DNA of 64,000 nt, from positions 1,908,501 through 1,972,500 of the forward strand of contig NZ_JACJUO010000001.1 of assembly GCF_014397025.1 (NCBI RefSeq), written 5' to 3'. How positions within the stretch are numbered: the stretch's first letter is position 1; each line of letters starts with the position of its first letter. The translations under genes and the position numbers were made by a program. Shown here piece after piece: positions 27,312-37,080 of this stretch. The DNA is from Ochrobactrum sp. Marseille-Q0166 (GTDB lineage: Bacteria > Pseudomonadota > Alphaproteobacteria > Rhizobiales > Rhizobiaceae). The notes below the pieces were generated by a model. It searched no databases, was not told the origin of the DNA, and saw only the letters and a list, made by a program, of their open reading frames with translations.

Positions 27312-27896
27312 ATGTTCGATTCTCGTGAAAAGATTGCGCTTTTTATTGATGGCGCTAATTTATATGCAGCCTCAAAAACCCTTGGTTTCGACATTGATTA
27401 CCGCAAACTTTTGAAGGCATTTCAAAAGCGTGGATATTTGCTGCGCGCATATTATTACACTGCTTTGGTTGAAGATCAGGAATATTCATCCATTCGCCCG
27501 CTTATCGACTGGCTTGACTATAATGGCTACAAAGTCGTTACAAAGGCAGCAAAGGAATTCACTGATTCCGCCGGTCGTCGCAAAGTAAAAGGCAACATGG
27601 ATATCGAGTTAACTGTCGATGCCATGCAGCTCACAGACACTGTTGATCACTTTGTCATCTTCTCGGGCGATGGAGATTTCCGTTCGCTTGCTGAAGCTCT
27701 TCAGCGTAAGGGACGCAAGGTTTCGGTCGTATCCACACTCACAACGCAGCCAGCAATGATTTCTGATGAGCTGCGACGTCAGGCTGATCATTTCATCGAT
27801 CTCGTTTCACTGAAATCTGAAATTGGTCGCGACCCATCGGAGCGCCCTCAGCAGGCCCAGCGCCGTTCAGATGACGACCTTGATGACGATTATTGA
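27312..27896 (+). CDS. NYN-domain (LabA/DUF88-type) protein
   Basis: 194 residues. PIN-like NYN ribonuclease-fold motifs carry the acidic residues: ALFIDGANLYA (D13 region), GNMDIELTVDAM and IFSGDGDFRSL. The C-terminal ~30 residues are polar and acidic. LabA-type proteins are putative nucleases, and one is tied to clock output in cyanobacteria. The role here is unknown. It stands alone, divergent from rpoZ, and shares a bidirectional terminator with the convergent smpB. Confidence 0.85.
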   Translation: MFDSREKIALFIDGANLYAASKTLGFDIDYRKLLKAFQKRGYLLRAYYYTALVEDQEYSSIRPLIDWLDYNGYKVVTKAAKEFTDSAGRRKVKGNMDIELTVDAMQLTDTVDHFVIFSGDGDFRSLAEALQRKGRKVSVVSTLTTQPAMISDELRRQADHFIDLVSLKSEIGRDPSERPQQAQRRSDDDLDDDY

Positions 27897-27917
27897 TTGA
27901 AATCAGATTATTTAAAC

Positions 27918-27946
27918 TAAAAAGAGCGCTTTAAGCGCTCTTTTTT
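27918..27946. terminator. Bidirectional terminator between the NYN gene and smpB
   Basis: AAAAGAGCGCTT and its complement form a near-perfect hairpin with an A-run before and a T-run after, serving both converging genes. Confidence 0.85.
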
Positions 27947-27954
27947 ATTAAAGC

Positions 27955-28431
27955 CTAACCACGATCACGAAGCAAACGTGATTTTTCGCGATTCCAGTCA
28001 CGCTGCTTTTCAGTTTCACGTTTGTCGTGATTCTTTTTACCGCGCGCTACACCGATTTCCAATTTCGCACGACCCCGATCATTGAAGTAGAGCTTCAATG
28101 GAACGACTGTCATTCCTTCACGCGAAACAGACTGGAAAATCCGAGCCATCTCACGCTTGCTGATCAATAGCTTTCGCAACCGGCGCGGCTCGTGATTAAA
28201 GCGATTACCTTGCGTATATTCCGGAATATAGGAATTAATTAGCCAAAATTCCCCATTCTCAAAGCTTGCATAGCTTTCAGCGATATTGGCCTGATTAGCA
28301 CGCAAAGACTTAACTTCCGTTCCCGTGAGAACCAGTCCAGTCTCAAGCGTATCGGTTATCTCGAAATTATAGCGCGCTTTACGGTTCTCAGCGACCATTT
28401 TGCGTGCAGGAGAATTTTTCGGCTTGTTCAT
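27955..28431 (-). CDS. smpB: SsrA-binding protein SmpB
   Basis: 158 residues. Core [33 protein letters not shown] and the basic C-terminal tail ([19 protein letters not shown]) are characteristic. SmpB escorts tmRNA to stalled ribosomes. No ssrA gene (the two-piece alphaproteobacterial form) is visible in the window. It follows dapA on the same strand, separated by a terminator hairpin. Confidence 0.95.
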   Translation of the reverse strand: MNKPKNSPARKMVAENRKARYNFEITDTLETGLVLTGTEVKSLRANQANIAESYASFENGEFWLINSYIPEYTQGNRFNHEPRRLRKLLISKREMARIFQSVSREGMTVVPLKLYFNDRGRAKLEIGVARGKKNHDKRETEKQRDWNREKSRLLRDRG

Positions 28432-28462
28432 AACGGAACCATATAATGCTCATTGCCTGAAA

Positions 28463-28491
28463 TGAAAACGCTCTCGCTTGCGCGAGAGCGT
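28463..28491 (-). terminator. dapA terminator
   Basis: Ten-base-pair stem (ACGCTCTCGC/GCGAGAGCGT, loop TTGC) followed on the minus strand by TTTTCATT, 33 nt after the dapA stop. Confidence 0.75.
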
Positions 28492-28523
28492 AAAAATCAA
28501 CTAACCAGGCAAATTTATCAGTC

Positions 28524-29405
28524 TCAATTCACAAGGCCTGCGTGTTTCATAGCCTGAACGATCTTTTCGGCAGTGGCTGCTTCGATTGTTACCATTGGCG
28601 AACGCAATACATTTTCTACGCGCCCCAGTAGAGACAAAGCATATTTAGGGCCGGACGGATTAGGCTCGATGAACAAAGCCTTATGCAATGGCATCAAACG
28701 ATCCTGCAACTCCAATGCCTTCGTATAGTCGCCAGCCTGACAAGCATTCTGGAACTCAGCACAAAGCCGAGGAGCAATGTTCGAAGTTACCGAAATACAG
28801 CCAACACCGCCATGAGCATTAAAGCCGAGAGCCGTTGCATCTTCACCTGAAAGTTGAATGAACTCTTTTCCGCACGTTGCGCGTTGTTCAGAAACGCGCT
28901 CAATCTTACCGGTCGCATCCTTCACACCAATGATATTCTTGTGATCACGTACCAGTGCCCCCATGGTTTCCGGCGTCATATCAACAATCGAACGACCCGG
29001 AATATTGTAGATCACAAGCGGGATCGAGATTGAGCGGGCAACCCGTGAAAAATGCTCATAAAGCCCGCGCTGGCTCGGTTTGTTATAGTAAGGTGTCACG
29101 ACCAAAACGGCATCCGCCCCTGCCTTTTCGGCGTGCTGTGCAAGCTCGATGGCTTCGACCGTGTTGTTGGAACCAGCACCTGCAATGACAGGGACACGAC
29201 CCGCAGCTACTTCAATGCAAACCTCGATAACGCGCTTGTGCTCGTCATGGGAAAGGGTTGGCGTTTCGCCCGTGGTACCAACCGGGACAAGGCCTTTGGT
29301 ACCTTCTTCGATCTGCCAGTTCACGAAGTCACGAAAGGCTTTCTCGTCGAACGCTCCTTCATTATCGAATGGCGTGACAAGTGCAGTGATCGAGCCTTTC
29401 AGCAT
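28524..29405 (-). CDS. dapA: 4-hydroxy-tetrahydrodipicolinate synthase
   Basis: 293 residues from ATG 29405, with AGGAG eight nt upstream; the frame is open 68 codons further but without family similarity. Schiff-base K162 (IIGVKDATG), Y134 (VIYNIPGRS) and the T45-T46 pair ([12 protein letters not shown]) are all present. It condenses pyruvate and aspartate semialdehyde, the first committed step to lysine and meso-diaminopimelate. Divergent from the lytic transglycosylase gene, so two peptidoglycan-related genes share this 405-bp intergenic region. Confidence 0.95.
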   Translation of the reverse strand: MLKGSITALVTPFDNEGAFDEKAFRDFVNWQIEEGTKGLVPVGTTGETPTLSHDEHKRVIEVCIEVAAGRVPVIAGAGSNNTVEAIELAQHAEKAGADAVLVVTPYYNKPSQRGLYEHFSRVARSISIPLVIYNIPGRSIVDMTPETMGALVRDHKNIIGVKDATGKIERVSEQRATCGKEFIQLSGEDATALGFNAHGGVGCISVTSNIAPRLCAEFQNACQAGDYTKALELQDRLMPLHKALFIEPNPSGPKYALSLLGRVENVLRSPMVTIEAATAEKIVQAMKHAGLVN

Positions 29406-29810
29406 CTGTGAACTCCTGAAAATAGAGACAATTCTTACAGGACACCCTGACAGAAAACAAACCAGAGTAACCGTAAGGCGATGCACCATAGTCTCGGAGT
29501 TGAAATCCGGCAAGCGGGGGAACCAACCGAATCTTCTTTCAAATAACAGTTTTAAGAAAAAAATCACGAATTCATCTTGCGTGGCTTTCGTGATGTAACC
29601 GCGCCTCAATACGAATAAAGATAAATGCGTAGCGCGTTATCGAAATGAAAACATAACTCTTTATTAACCATTGCTTCACGCATGTGCATCATACTTTGGA
29701 ACATACGAGCCAGTCGACAGATCAGGCTTATAAAAGCCTGATTTGAAAAATAATTTGCTGGCAATCCTGCGGGTTATTATCCTTGGATCCTGTGTAAGAA
29801 GAATACAGAC
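29406..29810. other. dapA/slt divergent promoter region
   Basis: 405 bp with no gene. TTAACCAT at 29664-29671, 140 bp before slt, equals the eight-base CtrA box reported in Brucella and Caulobacter, but an 8-mer can occur by chance. No paired TTAA-N7-TTAA is present. Confidence 0.35.
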
Positions 29811-31937
29811 ATGTCTTTAAAGCAAAGATTATTTTCGGGCGGATTAATTATTACTGCTTCGTTTATTACGGGGCAGACGGGTGCGTCCTATGCTCAGTCA
29901 ACTTTGCCGAATGATGTGCCGACTCCGCTTGCGCGTCCATTCGCCCCTGCAGCAAAGCATGAATCCCCAATCAATCTGGTCACACCTAAAGCACGGCCTG
30001 CCGCCCCGGATCCCCTTATCACCTCATCATTTAGCCGTGTTGAAAATCCGGCCGCGATCAGTGGCACACTAAAAAGTGGTCTGGATGCGCTGTATTCCCG
30101 CGATGTTGTCGGTGCAATCGCCTATCGCAACGGCATGACGAAAGGTTCGCTCGACCGCCAGATTTTGACATGGGCGATCGCAACCTCGGGCTTGGACGGC
30201 GTTTCAAGTGCAGAGATTGCTGCAGCGACCTTGGAGCTGCCGGGCTGGCCTGGCATGAGTGCGCTGCGCCGCAATTCAGAGCGCGCGCTTTCTAGAGAAA
30301 ATGCTACTGCTTCAACCGTCATTGCTACTTTTGGAAATACGAAACCACAAACAACGGACGGTATGATGGCGCTTGCCCGCGCCTATGTAGAGACAGGCAA
30401 CAAGGTTAAAGCGCATCAGCTTCTGGCGCCATGGTGGGCCAAAGAGCGTCTTTCTGCCGAAGATGAGGGAAAGGTTCTTAAGGAGTTTTCAAACATCCTG
30501 ACCCGGGAAGATCACCAGCGTCGTCTTTTGCGTTCTCTTTATAATGACCGTTTACAATCTGCAAAATTGTTGTCAGGTCCGGCGCAGGCACAGTCTCTTT
30601 ATAAGGCCTTTGCCGCACTGGCAGCGAAATCGCCGAATACGGCAAAATCTATCGCTGATGTAGATCGGTCATGGCATTCCAATGCGATCTACACATTCCT
30701 GCAGATACGCTATCTTCGCCGTGCAGAGCGCTTTGATGAAGCCACTGCTCTCATGTTAAAGGCACCCAAAGATGCTGCGTCTTTGGGTGATCCCGATGCC
30801 TGGTGGGTCGAGCGGCGCATTCTGTCGCGCGAACTCTTGGATATAAATAAACCGCAACTCGCCTACAAGCTTGTGACGGCTCATGCGGCAGAATCCCCAA
30901 CAATGGCCGCAGAAGCAGAGTTTCATGCAGGTTGGTATGCATTGCGCGCACTCAAGCAGCCAAAGCTTGCAGCACCTCACTTTGCAAAGATTGCAGAGAT
31001 TTCCTCACGACCAGTTTCTGCGTCCCGCGCCTATTACTGGCTGGGACGAGCGGCTGACGCCGGTAGCGGTGGTGATGCAGTAAACTATTATCGCCGTTCA
31101 GCACATTTCGGAACGACCTTTTATGGTCAGCTATCTGCTGCCCGCCTTCAAGAAAAAGCACCTGAACTCGCATACCCCAAACCCTCCGACGCAGAGCGCG
31201 TACGCTTTTCGGGTCGGCCTGCCGTGCATGCCATCAGACGTCTTGAACAAATCGGCTATGGGAACCGTGCTACGACACTTTACACACAGCTTTCGCAAGA
31301 GTTGAACAGTGTTGGTGAACTCGCACTTCTTGCTGTGATGGCAGAGAAGAATGAGAATCATTATCTTGCTCTCCGCGTCGGCAAGAATGCCGCATTCCGT
31401 GGGCTTGACGTCGGTGCGCTATCGCATCCCATTGGGGCTATTCCCGCGCATGCCAATATCAGCGGTTCCGGCAAGGCGCTTGCATATGCAATTGCGCGTC
31501 AAGAAAGCGAATTCAATATCGGGGCTGTTTCCAAAGCTGGTGCACGCGGGTTGCTACAACTGATGCCCACAACCGCAAAAAGTGTTGCCACGCGGAATGG
31601 AATGCCGTTCTCCGAGCAAAAGCTAACCAATGACGCCGCCTATAATGCGACACTTGGGGCACATTTCCTTGGCGAGCAACTCGACCGTTTCAACGGATCT
31701 TATGTGCTGACCTTTGCCGGTTACAATGCTGGTCCGCGCCGTGCATCGGATTGGGTGGAGAAATATGGCGATCCACGTGGCAAATCTATCGAGGACGTTG
31801 TCGACTGGATCGAACGTATCCCCTATTCAGAAACAAGAAATTACGTCCAGCGTGTCATGGAAAACTACGAAGTTTATAAGGCCCGCCTCACAGGTAGTGC
31901 AGATATTCGATCCGACCTCATCTATGGCAGACGATAA
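29811..31937 (+). CDS. slt: Soluble lytic murein transglycosylase (Slt70-like)
   Basis: 708 residues. A hydrophobic signal peptide covers about residues 9-29. A long alpha-helical superhelical region (to about 540) follows, then the SLT catalytic domain: ARQESEFNIGAVSKAGARG with catalytic Glu near 565, LLQLMPTTAKSVA, and FAGYNAGPRRASDWVEKYGD. It cleaves peptidoglycan glycan strands to 1,6-anhydro products in the periplasm. Length is normal. It stands alone on the plus strand, divergent from dapA. Confidence 0.92.
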   Translation: MSLKQRLFSGGLIITASFITGQTGASYAQSTLPNDVPTPLARPFAPAAKHESPINLVTPKARPAAPDPLITSSFSRVENPAAISGTLKSGLDALYSRDVVGAIAYRNGMTKGSLDRQILTWAIATSGLDGVSSAEIAAATLELPGWPGMSALRRNSERALSRENATASTVIATFGNTKPQTTDGMMALARAYVETGNKVKAHQLLAPWWAKERLSAEDEGKVLKEFSNILTREDHQRRLLRSLYNDRLQSAKLLSGPAQAQSLYKAFAALAAKSPNTAKSIADVDRSWHSNAIYTFLQIRYLRRAERFDEATALMLKAPKDAASLGDPDAWWVERRILSRELLDINKPQLAYKLVTAHAAESPTMAAEAEFHAGWYALRALKQPKLAAPHFAKIAEISSRPVSASRAYYWLGRAADAGSGGDAVNYYRRSAHFGTTFYGQLSAARLQEKAPELAYPKPSDAERVRFSGRPAVHAIRRLEQIGYGNRATTLYTQLSQELNSVGELALLAVMAEKNENHYLALRVGKNAAFRGLDVGALSHPIGAIPAHANISGSGKALAYAIARQESEFNIGAVSKAGARGLLQLMPTTAKSVATRNGMPFSEQKLTNDAAYNATLGAHFLGEQLDRFNGSYVLTFAGYNAGPRRASDWVEKYGDPRGKSIEDVVDWIERIPYSETRNYVQRVMENYEVYKARLTGSADIRSDLIYGRR

Positions 31938-31979
31938 GTCTGGGTCCCTAAGCAGGTGTTCAAATCTTCGCAGAATGCT

Positions 31980-32651
31980 TTAGTCCGGTTTCTTTTTTGA
32001 GCGTGCAGAAGCTTTGGTTTTTGCTGTCGCCTTTTTCGGCTTTGTACGGCGTTTGGGCACTGCTTTGGATGCAGCCTCGCTCAGTTTAAGCGCCTGAACT
32101 ACCCACTCTTCTCGAGTTACGCGGCCTGCAAAGCCAATATTACGCTCAATCCAGCCAGCTTCCTCAACGTTCCATTGTGCAATCTGCGAATAATGAAAAA
32201 CACCCAGCGCCTGAAGCTTCCCTTCAATCGCCTTACCAATACCGTTGATTGCGGTGAGATCGTCCTGCTTACCGCGCAAAGGTGCCTCTAATAATTGAGG
32301 CCGATCAGCTTCAACTTCGACAATAGCTACTTCATCAATTGCGATTTCTTCAACCGAATTTGACTCAGCTGGAAGTTCTGCGTTCACATCCTCAGGCAAA
32401 TTAGCCTGCTCGACTTGCTCTTCTCTGGCCTCCACTGGCTTGGCTTTTGTTTCAACAAGCAGTTCGGTCTTAGCCGGCGCCACGGTCTCAGGCTTCTCGT
32501 CAATTGCAGGCATTGAAAGTGCTGCCGTGACGAGCGTGTCTTCTCTGACTTTGTCAGTCGCTCTTTTGCCTTTTGCAAGACGCCCCAAAATGCAGCCAAT
32601 TACAAAAGCAACGGCAACCAGAATCGCCAGTTGTATGATTAAAATCGGCAT
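31980..32651 (-). CDS. Membrane-anchored protein with C-terminal helix-hairpin-helix-like domain
   Basis: 223 residues. One N-terminal membrane helix (IIQLAILVAVAFVIGCILG) is followed by an acidic, low-complexity linker (about 45-125). A compact domain then contains DDLTAINGIGKAIEGKLQALGV and the WNVEEAGWIERNIGFAGRV element, and the tail is strongly basic (KKATAKTKASARSKKK). The domain resembles those annotated as '41 kDa NADH dehydrogenase-like' or DUF4332-type, with a helix-hairpin-helix turn (GIG). The basic tail could bind nucleic acid or phospholipid. Function unknown. It shares orientation with the BON-domain gene upstream. Confidence 0.7.
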   Translation of the reverse strand: MPILIIQLAILVAVAFVIGCILGRLAKGKRATDKVREDTLVTAALSMPAIDEKPETVAPAKTELLVETKAKPVEAREEQVEQANLPEDVNAELPAESNSVEEIAIDEVAIVEVEADRPQLLEAPLRGKQDDLTAINGIGKAIEGKLQALGVFHYSQIAQWNVEEAGWIERNIGFAGRVTREEWVVQALKLSEAASKAVPKRRTKPKKATAKTKASARSKKKPD

Positions 32652-32735
32652 TAAGGTTTCCTCTTACTCTACGCATCTTCCCGTAGCATGAGCCATAACC
32701 GCTCATAAAACACCATGAAATCGAACTGCGATGGC

Positions 32736-32825
32736 TTATTTCGAAGCGGTTAACCACCCGACTGCCAGACCAATCACGCCTGCCAAAAGCAGCACTGGCC
32801 AAAACATTTCCGCTAGATAAAGCAT
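32736..32825 (-). CDS. 29-aa single-helix membrane peptide
   Basis: ATG 32825 opens a frame of 29 residues beginning MLYLAEMFWP and ending GWLTASK. Nearly the whole peptide is one hydrophobic helix (WPVLLLAGVIGLAVGWL). AGGCGG lies 8-13 nt upstream. It sits between two membrane-anchored genes on the same strand. Similar tiny membrane proteins occur in Rhizobiales as far as I recall. The case rests on composition and position only. Confidence 0.5.
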   Translation of the reverse strand: MLYLAEMFWPVLLLAGVIGLAVGWLTASK

Positions 32826-32953
32826 TTAAAATCCGCCTGCCAAACGATGCGAAGCACCTTGTGAATATTAACAGGAAAGGCACCCAAGCCACCGCTGTCA
32901 ATCAGAGAACGCGAAGAAACGGGGGATGACAGTTTTTTAAACGCAAATCACCA

Positions 32954-33589
32954 TCAGGACTTTGTAATCTCTTCATGTGCCAAAGCTATGCCAAACGGTA
33001 ATGGCGCCCGAAGTTTGGCATTCAAAGCTTCAAGTGCCTGGTCATCTTTTGCCTTTCCTCTCACCGAAAGTGAGGCTTCAGAAATCTCAATTTCTGCGTC
33101 GGTTAGCCCCCTCGCAAGATCAATTGCAAAAAGAACCCGCTGTTCAAATTCTGGTTGCGCACCACGGGCAAGCGCCATTTGGTCATCGACCAAGATACCT
33201 GTACCCAGTGCTTCCGCTGAACTCATAATCGGTTCACGCATGGCGTTATCTGGAATAAAGCCCGACAATACGACCCCTTCCCCGGTTAGACTCAGCTTGA
33301 AAACATAGGGAGTGACTGCTGCAAGCACTGTGGTCAGATCAGAAAAATCACCGACACCACGAAGCTGCCCTACGGCCTGAACTGCTGCCTTTTGGGCTTC
33401 AGGATCAGGCGCCACGCCTTTGAGAACCACGTCACGGCCATCGACATCGAAACCTGCCCAGACATAAGGCGACAGCGCCAGCGCTGTTCGTTCGCTGATA
33501 TCGGCCTCAACCCGATCCACACCGAACCACAGCGCAAGCGAAGTGAGCGCTGCAGTCCATGTCAAAGCCGGCCAAAACCATTTCAGCAT
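32954..33589 (-). CDS. BON-domain periplasmic protein, OmpA/MotB-type N-terminal part only
   Basis: 211 residues from ATG 33589. MLKWFWPALTWTAALTSLAL is a signal anchor. Two BON-like repeats follow (FDVDGRDVVLKGVAPDPEAQ; LTGEGVVLSGFIPDNAM), then a third weak one (ASLSVRGKAKDDQALEAL). This arrangement matches the N-terminal region of long (~700-residue) rhizobial OmpA/MotB-like proteins, but here the frame stops before any OmpA domain. No downstream in-frame OmpA segment is visible, so this is a short natural form or an old truncation. A periplasmic, membrane-bound scaffold role is inferred. Confidence 0.7.
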   Translation of the reverse strand: MLKWFWPALTWTAALTSLALWFGVDRVEADISERTALALSPYVWAGFDVDGRDVVLKGVAPDPEAQKAAVQAVGQLRGVGDFSDLTTVLAAVTPYVFKLSLTGEGVVLSGFIPDNAMREPIMSSAEALGTGILVDDQMALARGAQPEFEQRVLFAIDLARGLTDAEIEISEASLSVRGKAKDDQALEALNAKLRAPLPFGIALAHEEITKS

Positions 33590-33690
33590 AAATTCATATC
33601 TCCGATGCTGCGTGGCGTATACGAAAGCCCGCAAAAACTGATCTTCGCAAAACTACAAGAGCGACGCCGGATTTTCAAACCGCAGACGAC

Positions 33691-33722
33691 AAAAAACCCG
33701 GCAGCAAGGCTGCCGGGTTTTT
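33691..33722. terminator. Porin terminator
   Basis: Twelve-base-pair hairpin AAACCCGGCAGC/GCTGCCGGGTTT with an A-run before and a T-run after. On the minus strand it follows the porin stop by about 20 nt. Confidence 0.85.
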
Positions 33723-33742
33723 CTCAAACCAATCCGTAAGGA

Positions 33743-34888
33743 TTAGAACGAACGCTGGAAGCGGACCATACCCTGCCAAGCGTCGTCACCCTTGAGCGGC
33801 GAATACTTGTTGTCCCACTTGGTGTAGGAAACTTCTGGAGTGATGGTGAAGCCTGGAACCAGTTCGTAAGCTACGTTTGCAGTTGCTGCGAACGTCTTAG
33901 CATCTTCGTAAGCGAGCTGAAGATTGAAGGTAGCCTTGTCGGTTGCCTTGAACTTCGCGCCGCCCCAAACAGCCCAATCGCCGCCCCAGGTGCCGTAGAA
34001 GCTGTCGATTACGCGAATGCCAACGAAGCTACCGTCTGCACGGTATCCACCGACATAAGTGTCGTCGTTCGACTTATAGCCGCCCATTACCCATACGGAG
34101 AACTGATCAGTTACGTTTACGTCGAGGCGAACCTTACCAGCCCACTCTTCGTTAACTGCATCGTAAGCTGCAACACCAACGATCGAACCCCAGCCCTGAG
34201 CGTACTTCAGGCCACCAACAACATGTGGTGTATAATCGTCGATAACTACGTCAACGTCTGAGTCGCCATTGCCACCCTGTTCAAGAGCGATGATAGCCGA
34301 GAAACCATTGCCGCCTGTGAAGGTGTAGCTGATTGCGTTGGTGCGGTAGCCACCAGCAAGAATTACGTCGTCGTTGATGACGTCGCCGAGGTAACCAGGG
34401 AAGGTTACGAATGCGGATTCATCAAGACCAACGCGGAGACCGCCGAGCTGAATGTAGCCATAACGAAGAGTGCCGGTTGAGCTTGAATCTTCGCCGTTTG
34501 TATACTGGAAACGTGTTTCAGCATAAGTCTTCAGTGTACCGAGTTCGGTTTCCGAAGCGGTTGAGAAGCGAAGCGAGAAACGTGTCAGATAGTCGTATGT
34601 GTCACGATTCTGATTCTTGATACCAAAAGCGGTCCCATCTTCATTGAAACCAACGCCACCGCGAGCATAAACATTGTCGCCGCCCTTGATGTCTGCACGA
34701 ACGTAGCCGTGGATACGCAGGCAGGTTTCGGTGCCTGGAATGTAGAAGTAGCCAGCGCCGTAAGCATCGCAAACGCGGACGTATTCAACTGCTTCTGGCT
34801 CTGGAGCGACGATTGCGTCTGCTGCCTGAGCGCCGGAAGCTGCAACGAGAGCTGCAGCGGAGCCGAGGAGAAGGCTCTTGATGTTCAT
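33743..34888 (-). CDS. Omp2-type outer-membrane porin (first copy)
   Basis: 381 residues from ATG 34888, with GGAGGT upstream. The signal peptide ends ASGAQA-ADA. The start of the mature protein ([20 protein letters not shown]) matches Brucella Omp2a/Omp2b, and the C-terminus (GMVRFQRSF) ends in the Phe typical of outer-membrane barrels. Alphaproteobacterial porin family, a 16-strand general-diffusion channel. The loop segments differ from the second copy. The first 172 coding bases plus 17 bases of leader are identical to the partner gene in inverted orientation. Confidence 0.93.
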   Translation of the reverse strand: MNIKSLLLGSAAALVAASGAQAADAIVAPEPEAVEYVRVCDAYGAGYFYIPGTETCLRIHGYVRADIKGGDNVYARGGVGFNEDGTAFGIKNQNRDTYDYLTRFSLRFSTASETELGTLKTYAETRFQYTNGEDSSSTGTLRYGYIQLGGLRVGLDESAFVTFPGYLGDVINDDVILAGGYRTNAISYTFTGGNGFSAIIALEQGGNGDSDVDVVIDDYTPHVVGGLKYAQGWGSIVGVAAYDAVNEEWAGKVRLDVNVTDQFSVWVMGGYKSNDDTYVGGYRADGSFVGIRVIDSFYGTWGGDWAVWGGAKFKATDKATFNLQLAYEDAKTFAATANVAYELVPGFTITPEVSYTKWDNKYSPLKGDDAWQGMVRFQRSF

Positions 34889-34905
34889 TTCTGACCTCCA
34901 GTCAA
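34716..34905 (-). repeat. Inverted repeat arm (porin 5' end)
   Basis: 190 bp identical to 35716-35905 in opposite orientation. The arm covers the Shine-Dalgarno sequence, signal peptide and first ~57 codons. The arms are 810 bp apart. Confidence 0.9.
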
Positions 34906-35460
34906 AGTTAAAAATGGGTCTGGGCATTCTGATTTGGCTGAAGGACAACCTGTCCCCATCCCCTGATGAAAAAGTCGCCCCGAAGCGCTCCTTCTTCTGG
35001 ATGTGAAGATACTCGCCAACTTTTTCGATTCAACACCGAATGTGCGCAACCGGCATTTATGGGGACTCTATGAGCGACCTCTGTTGCAGAAAAGACACGA
35101 AATCGCCCAGCTTCGTTTAAGAAATTAATGTTTTATTTATATAAGTGAATATGCATTAACCGGTGTTAACGATTGAAATCACATATTTTTTCGCCCGCAT
35201 AAAAGATCTCTAGCGAATCTTTCCCGTTTTGAACTCATAGCGCCGGCTGAAGGTTCTACGCTCCGAATCTATCGATTTGCCTATCGTTACGAACCCTCAA
35301 CTCATCGTAACACTATTTACAAATCTAATGCGCGAGCGGCGAGAAAATGGCTGTATTTATGGAATGATATACGGTTTGTGCAAAATTTTGCTGTAAAAAC
35401 GACTATTCCTCATTCAATTCGCTTGAAATCATGAGACGTTCCAGCTATCTCGCCTCTACC
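34906..35460. other. Intergenic region upstream of the first porin and tRNA-Ser
   Basis: 555 bp, AT-rich, with no gene. It should hold the porin promoter and the tRNA promoter. At 35156-35170 there are two TTAAC-type elements (TTAACCGGTGTTAAC), close to a CtrA box but with a six-base rather than seven-base spacer. Confidence 0.4.
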
Positions 35461-35550
35461 GGAGAGGTGGCCGAGAGGTCGAAGGCGCTCCCCTGCTAAG
35501 GGAGTAGACCCGCAAGGGTCTCGTGGGTTCGAATCCCATCCTCTCCTCCA
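35461..35550 (+). tRNA. tRNA-Ser (GCU anticodon)
   Basis: A 7-bp acceptor stem (GGAGAGG/CCTCTCC), anticodon GCT at 35495-35497 in the loop of a CTCCC/GGGAG stem, a long variable arm (GACCC-GCAA-GGGTC) typical of serine tRNAs, a T-loop GTTCGAATC and encoded CCA at 35548-35550. The discriminator base is T, whereas bacterial tRNA-Ser usually has G. It lies between the two divergent porins. Confidence 0.95.
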
Positions 35551-35715
35551 TTACAAATCACCCCAGAAAAACGTGTGCCTGGCCGCTTCCGAGGCTCCGA
35601 TCCGCTTTTTACAGCGTCATTTCGTTTTTTTATTTTGAGGGATTTTTTAGGCCTCCAAATCGTTCGATCTATTAACGCATTGGAATAACTCGAGATTTCG
35701 ACCTTCCTTCGATTC

Positions 35716-35905
35716 TTGACTGGAGGTCAGAAATGAACATCAAGAGCCTTCTCCTCGGCTCCGCTGCAGCTCTCGTTGCAGCTTCCGGCGCTCAGGCAGC
35801 AGACGCAATCGTCGCTCCAGAGCCAGAAGCAGTTGAATACGTCCGCGTTTGCGATGCTTACGGCGCTGGCTACTTCTACATTCCAGGCACCGAAACCTGC
35901 CTGCG
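35716..35905 (+). repeat. Inverted repeat arm (second porin 5' end)
   Basis: Exact inverted copy of 34716-34905. Sequence beyond the arm diverges quickly at synonymous and loop positions, which points to gene conversion or recent selection rather than duplication age. Confidence 0.9.
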
Positions 35906-36905
35906 CATCCACGGCTATGTTCGTGCGGACATCAAGGGCGGCGATGACGTGTATTATCGTGGCGCCGGCGTATCCGCAGTTGAAGGCGGCGGCTTCAAGT
36001 TTACAGACAAGGGTAAAGATCGCGATACCTACAGCTTCCTATCGCGCTTCACACTGCGTACGTCGACCGCTTCGGAAACCGAACTCGGTACACTGAAAAC
36101 CTACACAGAAACCCGCTTTAACTATCAAAATGGTGGGGATTCCGGCACTTCGCTTAACTTCGCCTACATTCAGCTTGGCGGTTTCCGCGTTGGCCTCGAT
36201 GAGTCTGCATTCCTCACCTTCCCAGGTTATCTCGGCGACGTCATCAACGACGACGTGATTTCTGCTGGTGGTTACCGCACCAATGCAATCAGCTACACCT
36301 TCACAGGCGGCAATGGCTTTTCGGCTATCATCGCTCTTGAACAGGGTAACAGGGATGATGCCTTCCTCGACTACGGTATCATTGATGATTACACGCCAAA
36401 TGTCGTTGGTGGCCTGAAATATGCTCAGGGCTGGGGTTCGATCGCCGGTGTTGCAGCTTATGACGCACGTAACGAAGAATGGGCTGGTAAAGTTCGCCTC
36501 GACGTAAACGTAACGGACCAGTTCTCCGTATGGGTACAGGGCGGCTACAAGTCGAACAATGACATCTACGCTCACTACGATGCTAACGGCGACATTGTGA
36601 TTGATGGCGGCAGCTCGACCTATCGTGGCGTTCGTCTCACCAACAGCTTCTACGGCACATGGGGCGGCGATTGGGCTGTCTGGGGTGGTGCGAAGTTCCA
36701 GGCAACCGACAAGGCTACCTTCAACGTTCAGCTTGCTTACGAAGATGCTAAGACGTTCGCAGCAACTGCAAACGTAGCTTACCAGCTGGTACCAGGCTTC
36801 ACGATTACCCCGGAAGTTTCCTATACCAAGTGGGACGACAAGAAGTCGGTTCTTAAGGGTCAGGACGCTTGGCAGGGCATGGTCCGCTTCCAGCGTTCAT
36901 TCTAA
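35733..36905 (+). CDS. Omp2-type outer-membrane porin (second copy)
   Basis: 390 residues. Same signal peptide and mature N-terminus as the first copy, and the same C-terminal GMVRFQRSF. Differences cluster in the presumed surface loops ([18 protein letters not shown]; the [17 protein letters not shown] insertion). Conserved barrel stretches such as [19 protein letters not shown] are retained. The pair, divergent around a tRNA, mirrors the Brucella omp2 locus with its two porins in opposite orientation. Which copy corresponds to omp2a or omp2b cannot be said. Confidence 0.93.
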   Translation: MNIKSLLLGSAAALVAASGAQAADAIVAPEPEAVEYVRVCDAYGAGYFYIPGTETCLRIHGYVRADIKGGDDVYYRGAGVSAVEGGGFKFTDKGKDRDTYSFLSRFTLRTSTASETELGTLKTYTETRFNYQNGGDSGTSLNFAYIQLGGFRVGLDESAFLTFPGYLGDVINDDVISAGGYRTNAISYTFTGGNGFSAIIALEQGNRDDAFLDYGIIDDYTPNVVGGLKYAQGWGSIAGVAAYDARNEEWAGKVRLDVNVTDQFSVWVQGGYKSNNDIYAHYDANGDIVIDGGSSTYRGVRLTNSFYGTWGGDWAVWGGAKFQATDKATFNVQLAYEDAKTFAATANVAYQLVPGFTITPEVSYTKWDDKKSVLKGQDAWQGMVRFQRSF

Positions 36906-37080
36906 TAACGATGTGACTTACTACCTGACGCCGATGGGGAACCGCGGCGTCAGTTCCATTCTAACTGCTCAAGAACGTAACCGACAAGCTTATGTGAAAT
37001 GGGGATTTCGCATAGGTGTTACTGAGTAGAGACGAGAACAACAATTGAGGGGGCAAAGCGGTCTTTCAGAGGATCATAAT

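Noticed and set aside
29406..29609. 68-codon upstream extension of dapA
   Set aside because: AGGAG and family length fix the start at 29405; the extension has no family similarity.
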